A DNA stretch of 44,752 nucleotides. Origin: Deltaproteobacteria bacterium. Its GTDB lineage: Bacteria > Desulfobacterota > Dissulfuribacteria > Dissulfuribacterales > UBA3076. Positions 41,870 to 44,752 of the stretch are shown one piece after another; within the stretch, counting starts at the first letter, position 1, and each line of letters opens with the position of its first letter. Location: NCBI GenBank assembly GCA_003194495.1, contig PQXE01000003.1:1-44752 (forward strand), written 5' to 3'. The position numbers and the translations under genes were made by a program. The notes under the pieces were generated by a model. The model saw only the letters and a program-made list of their open reading frames with translations. It made no database searches and was not told the DNA's origin.

Positions 41870-43171
41870 ATGCTGACGCCTGTTAATTATAATACTGCTG
41901 AGGGGAAAAATAGGGTGGAATCCTTGATTAACCGCCAATTTGAGATCTCCTCACAGCATGAGACCAGGGTAAAGGAGATACTTGAACAGGTAAGAAGCAA
42001 AGGAGATCAGGCTGTAGTCCAATATACAAGACAGTATGACGCCCCTGATTTTGAGATCAAAGACCTGGCAGTATCCCAACAGGAGTTAAAAACAGCCTAT
42101 TCAAAGGTAGACAACGATTTCCTGTCAAGCCTCAAGAAAGCCATCTCCAATATTGAAGAATTCCATATGCATCAGAAGCCAAAGTCATGGATAATGACAA
42201 GGGAAGACGGAGCCATACTGGGACAAATGATACGGCCTGTGGATGCCGCAGGATTGTATGTCCCCGGAGGCAGGGGGGGTAAAACTCCGCTGGTCTCTTC
42301 TGTTCTTATGAACGCAATTCCTGCCGAAATTGCCGGAGTCAAACGGATTGTGATCGCTACGCCGCCCGACAAGCATGGGGCCGTTAATCCTCATTTGCTG
42401 GTAGCAGTCTCAGAAGTGGGAGCAAGTGAAATCTACAAAATGGGAAGCGCCTGGGCCATCGGTGCCCTGGCCTTTGGAACAGAGACAGTGGCCCCTGTAG
42501 ACGTAGTAGTGGGACCGGGTAACGTCTATGTGACCCTAGCCAAGAAGATGATGGCAGGTATTGTTGGAATCGATATGGTAGCAGGACCAAGTGAGGTGCT
42601 AATCATAGCGGATGAAGGCGCGCCGTCGGAGTTCGTGGCTGCTGACCTCCTCTCTCAGGCAGAGCACGACCCTATGGCGACAGCCATGCTGATTACTACA
42701 TCGACAAAACTTGCTGAAGAGGTACCTGCGGAGTTGAAACGCCAACTTGAAAAATTGGAAAGACAGGAGACTGCAGCCGAGTCCTTGAAGACAAATGGCC
42801 TGTTACTGAAAGTTGATGACCTTGAGACAGCTACTGAGATAGCAAACAGAATCGGACCAGAGCACTTGGAATTGTTAGTCTCAGACCCATGGGGACTGCT
42901 CCCAAAGATCCGTCACGCAGGAGCAATATTCATGGGCAACGTTACACCGGAGCCCATAGGAGACTATATTGCCGGGCCTAACCACGTACTCCCCACCATG
43001 GGTACGGCACGGTTTTCTTCAGCCCTTGGTGTGGAGACCTTCCTTAAGCATTCGAGTGTGATTTCCTATTCCCAAGAGGCCTTCCAAAAAGATGCTGATG
43101 ACGTAATCCGTCTGGCGGAAATCGAAGGCCTTACGGCCCATGCCCTGTCCATCAGGGTGCGACAAGAATAG
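41870..43171 (+). CDS. hisD: Histidinol dehydrogenase
   Basis: This 433-residue protein matches HisD. It has GLYVPGGRGGKTPLVSSVLM, VVVGPGNVYVTLAKKM and the active-site region LLSQAEHDPMA, with the zinc and substrate residues Gln and His. GPEHLELLV and the C-terminal GTARFSSALGVETFLK follow. It oxidises histidinol to histidine in two NAD-dependent steps. No other histidine gene is adjacent; hisC lies at 21676. The region before the start holds short repeats and no clear promoter. Confidence 0.95.
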   Translation: MLTPVNYNTAEGKNRVESLINRQFEISSQHETRVKEILEQVRSKGDQAVVQYTRQYDAPDFEIKDLAVSQQELKTAYSKVDNDFLSSLKKAISNIEEFHMHQKPKSWIMTREDGAILGQMIRPVDAAGLYVPGGRGGKTPLVSSVLMNAIPAEIAGVKRIVIATPPDKHGAVNPHLLVAVSEVGASEIYKMGSAWAIGALAFGTETVAPVDVVVGPGNVYVTLAKKMMAGIVGIDMVAGPSEVLIIADEGAPSEFVAADLLSQAEHDPMATAMLITTSTKLAEEVPAELKRQLEKLERQETAAESLKTNGLLLKVDDLETATEIANRIGPEHLELLVSDPWGLLPKIRHAGAIFMGNVTPEPIGDYIAGPNHVLPTMGTARFSSALGVETFLKHSSVISYSQEAFQKDADDVIRLAEIEGLTAHALSIRVRQE

Positions 43172-43196
43172 CGGATCAACGTAACCGTTTGGGGAT

Positions 43197-44261
43197 TTAG
43201 TCCGTATCTGCAGAAATAAGATGAACATCCCTCTGAGGGAAGGGGATGGAGATAGCCTCCTTTTCAAAGGCCTTGTAGATGGTATTCATGAGTTGATGCG
43301 TAGCGAGACCTTTGTTCCTTGGGTCTTCCACCCAGCACAGCAACTCAAAATCAATCGATGAATCCCCAAACGCTCTCAGCCTCGCCCTTGGCTCAGGGTC
43401 TTTTGACACCATGGAATTGGACCTGGCGATATCTACGAGAATATTGTCTACTTTTTTAGGGTCGCTTCCATAGGCTACACCCACCGGTATGCGGATCCTG
43501 AATCTGGGGACCGGGGCGCTTTCATTGATTATTTTGGAATTTGCCAGTATGGAATTGGGGATGGTGATAAGCACATCGTCTCTTGTCTTGATCCTTGTAG
43601 AACGAATGCCTATGTCCATCACTTCTCCTCTCTCCTTTGAGTCCAGTATAATGTAATCCCCGATCTTAAAGGGTTTATCTACCATAATACTGATCCCGCC
43701 AAAAAAATTAGCAAGGGTATCCTTTGCTGCCAGAGCAACGGCTATTCCTGCAATCCCTGCAGATGCAAACAGCGGCGTGAGGTTTACATTCCAGATTGCA
43801 AGCATCCACAGGATACCTATGATCACGGCTGCAACACGAATTATGTTCTTGAAGAGAAGGAAGACGTCTCGTCCGGCATCCCCTGTCTTGGCTGCGATCG
43901 GGAAGCTTCTGTCTGAAAGCCAGTTTACTATTCTGATAGCCGCGATCCACCACACAAAGAGTATCAGACTCTTGACAGCCAATGGAAGGATATTGTCCCA
44001 CGGCGATCGCAGATCCAGCAATATCAGCCCGTGCAGGATGCCAATTAAGGCAACAGTCCAGAATACAGGACCATGGATAAAGGATATCAGTCTGTCATCA
44101 AAACTAAACTTTGTAAGACCTGCCAAGCGTTTTAAGATTTTGTCAATAAATATGTCAGCGGCCTTGGCCAGCACCAGGTAAATCAGTACTGTAGCCAGGG
44201 CATCAAGGCCGGGCACGTCACGAAATATCTTAAAATGATCTGAGAGATGTAAAAAATCCAT
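43197..44261 (-). CDS. MscS-family mechanosensitive channel
   Basis: The 354-residue protein has about four membrane segments. The pore helix region is FASAGIAGIAVALAAKDTLANFFGGI (at about residues 165-190), with the Ala/Gly packing of MscS TM3. The cytoplasmic beta domain carries KPFKIGDYI and the VTIPNS-like ITIPNS motif, and the cage domain ends in PQRDVHL. It releases solutes under osmotic downshock. It is divergent from rpsT. Confidence 0.92.
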   Translation of the reverse strand: MDFLHLSDHFKIFRDVPGLDALATVLIYLVLAKAADIFIDKILKRLAGLTKFSFDDRLISFIHGPVFWTVALIGILHGLILLDLRSPWDNILPLAVKSLILFVWWIAAIRIVNWLSDRSFPIAAKTGDAGRDVFLLFKNIIRVAAVIIGILWMLAIWNVNLTPLFASAGIAGIAVALAAKDTLANFFGGISIMVDKPFKIGDYIILDSKERGEVMDIGIRSTRIKTRDDVLITIPNSILANSKIINESAPVPRFRIRIPVGVAYGSDPKKVDNILVDIARSNSMVSKDPEPRARLRAFGDSSIDFELLCWVEDPRNKGLATHQLMNTIYKAFEKEAISIPFPQRDVHLISADTD

Positions 44262-44262
44262 A

Positions 44263-44291
44263 TTGACATCAAATAGGTGCTATATTATATG
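44263..44291 (+). promoter_or_regulatory. Predicted sigma-70 promoter of rpsT
   Basis: TTGACA at 44263-44268, then a 17-bp spacer and TATATG at 44286-44291 (TTATAT with 16 bp is an alternative). It begins 2 bp from the divergent MscS start and leaves a leader of about 50 bases before rpsT. Confidence 0.55.
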
Positions 44292-44349
44292 AGGTTCTTG
44301 TCTTTAGGCAAACGATAATAATTAATATATTCAGATATAGGAGGATAGA

Positions 44350-44631
44350 TTGGCCAATCACAAGTCTGCCTTGAAGAGGGCACGTCAAAATAAAAATCGT
44401 CAATTGCGCAATAACTCCAAAAAAACAAGAATAAAAAACATTGTAAAGGCACTTGAGGCAGCCATTGCAGAGAAATCACCTGCAGAGGTCCAGGAGCATA
44501 TGCGGTTGGCTCAAAAGGCCATTGCCAAGACGGCGGCCAAGGGTACTATTCACAAACGGACAGCTTCACGGAACATTTCCAGGCTGAGCAGAAAAGTCCA
44601 GGTACTGATAAAGGCCCAGGCAGCGGGTTAA
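44350..44631 (+). CDS. rpsT: 30S ribosomal protein S20
   Basis: The 93-residue basic protein begins MANHKSALKRARQNKNRQLRN, followed by helical segments and KRTASRNISRLSRKV. This is the usual S20 composition and length. It binds 16S rRNA in the small subunit. The start codon is TTG at 44350, supported by AGGAGG at 44339-44344 with a 5-base gap. The E. coli rpsT gene also starts with UUG and is autoregulated at translation. Confidence 0.95.
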   Translation: MANHKSALKRARQNKNRQLRNNSKKTRIKNIVKALEAAIAEKSPAEVQEHMRLAQKAIAKTAAKGTIHKRTASRNISRLSRKVQVLIKAQAAG

Positions 44632-44664
44632 ACTGAAGTTCCTGTAGAATTTTCCTAAAAAAAA

Positions 44665-44717
44665 GCCAAAAAGAGTTATTATTGCAATAGGTTATATGGC
44701 TTATCATCCTTTTTGGC
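44665..44717 (+). terminator. Possible long hairpin after rpsT
   Basis: GCCAAAAAGA at 44665-44674 can pair with CCTTTTTGGC at 44708-44717, with one mismatch and a loop of about 33 bases. No clean U-tract follows, so a terminator role is uncertain. Confidence 0.3.
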
Positions 44718-44752
44718 GTGCAATTTTGTAGTCATGTAACTTACTCAAATTG

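Overview
The window reads as chromosome of a Gram-negative, probably anaerobic bacterium of the former Deltaproteobacteria (Desulfobacterota). The evidence is the lipid A cluster with LpxI instead of LpxH, a fused SpmA/SpmB-type nucleoside-recognition protein, a DUF134 protein, an endonuclease Q and the overall protein character. Lower-rank placement is not possible from this sequence alone. There are no rRNA genes and one tRNA, tRNA-Leu(CAA).

Positions 1 to about 7600 are an AT-richer accessory island that ends at the 3' end of the tRNA. It begins with the C-terminus of an ISAzo13-like transposase and a decayed group II intron. A strong promoter with direct repeats, a small excisionase-type HTH gene and a 126-bp MITE-like element follow. 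Next come two unrecognised small genes, and then an unusual pyrimidine module. The module has an OPRT-like phosphoribosyltransferase, a 762-residue fusion of a class III nucleotidyl-cyclase-like domain to an OMP decarboxylase (type 2), and a second OMP decarboxylase of the other subfamily joined to it by a 4-bp ATGA overlap. This is the best candidate for an undescribed system. It might supply or sense pyrimidine nucleotides for a cyclic-nucleotide signal. The right part of the island holds a second intron-like remnant, a single type I-E CRISPR repeat, a Fic AMP-transferase, and the 3' end of a cas6e gene. That cas6e relic is interrupted by a 441-bp element with perfect 11-bp terminal repeats and an 8-bp target duplication.

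Positions 7600 to 23100 hold housekeeping genes in short runs: coaBC with a lipoprotein and a nitroreductase; a zinc-ribbon protein; pepF; a TPR protein coupled to an rpoH-type sigma factor; a DJ-1 protein; der; ddl; a radical SAM protein; an RNase E/G; hisC; and DUF134.

Positions 23380 to 32470 are an outer-membrane biogenesis run: lolD, bamA, lpxD, fabZ, lpxA, lpxI, a Gfo/Idh oxidoreductase and lpxB. It carries lipoprotein sorting, OMP assembly and the early lipid A pathway. After it come a SpmAB-like membrane protein, a shikimate kinase, endonuclease Q, an envelope quality-control group (parvulin PPIase, FtsH, DegP-like protease), hisD, a MscS-type channel and rpsT.

The intergenic spaces are rich in small repeats. 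They include MITE-like elements, a 155-bp dispersed element that supplies the end of aroK and truncates a secreted-protein gene, and 8 to 9-bp tandem repeats, one of which sits in frame inside lpxB.
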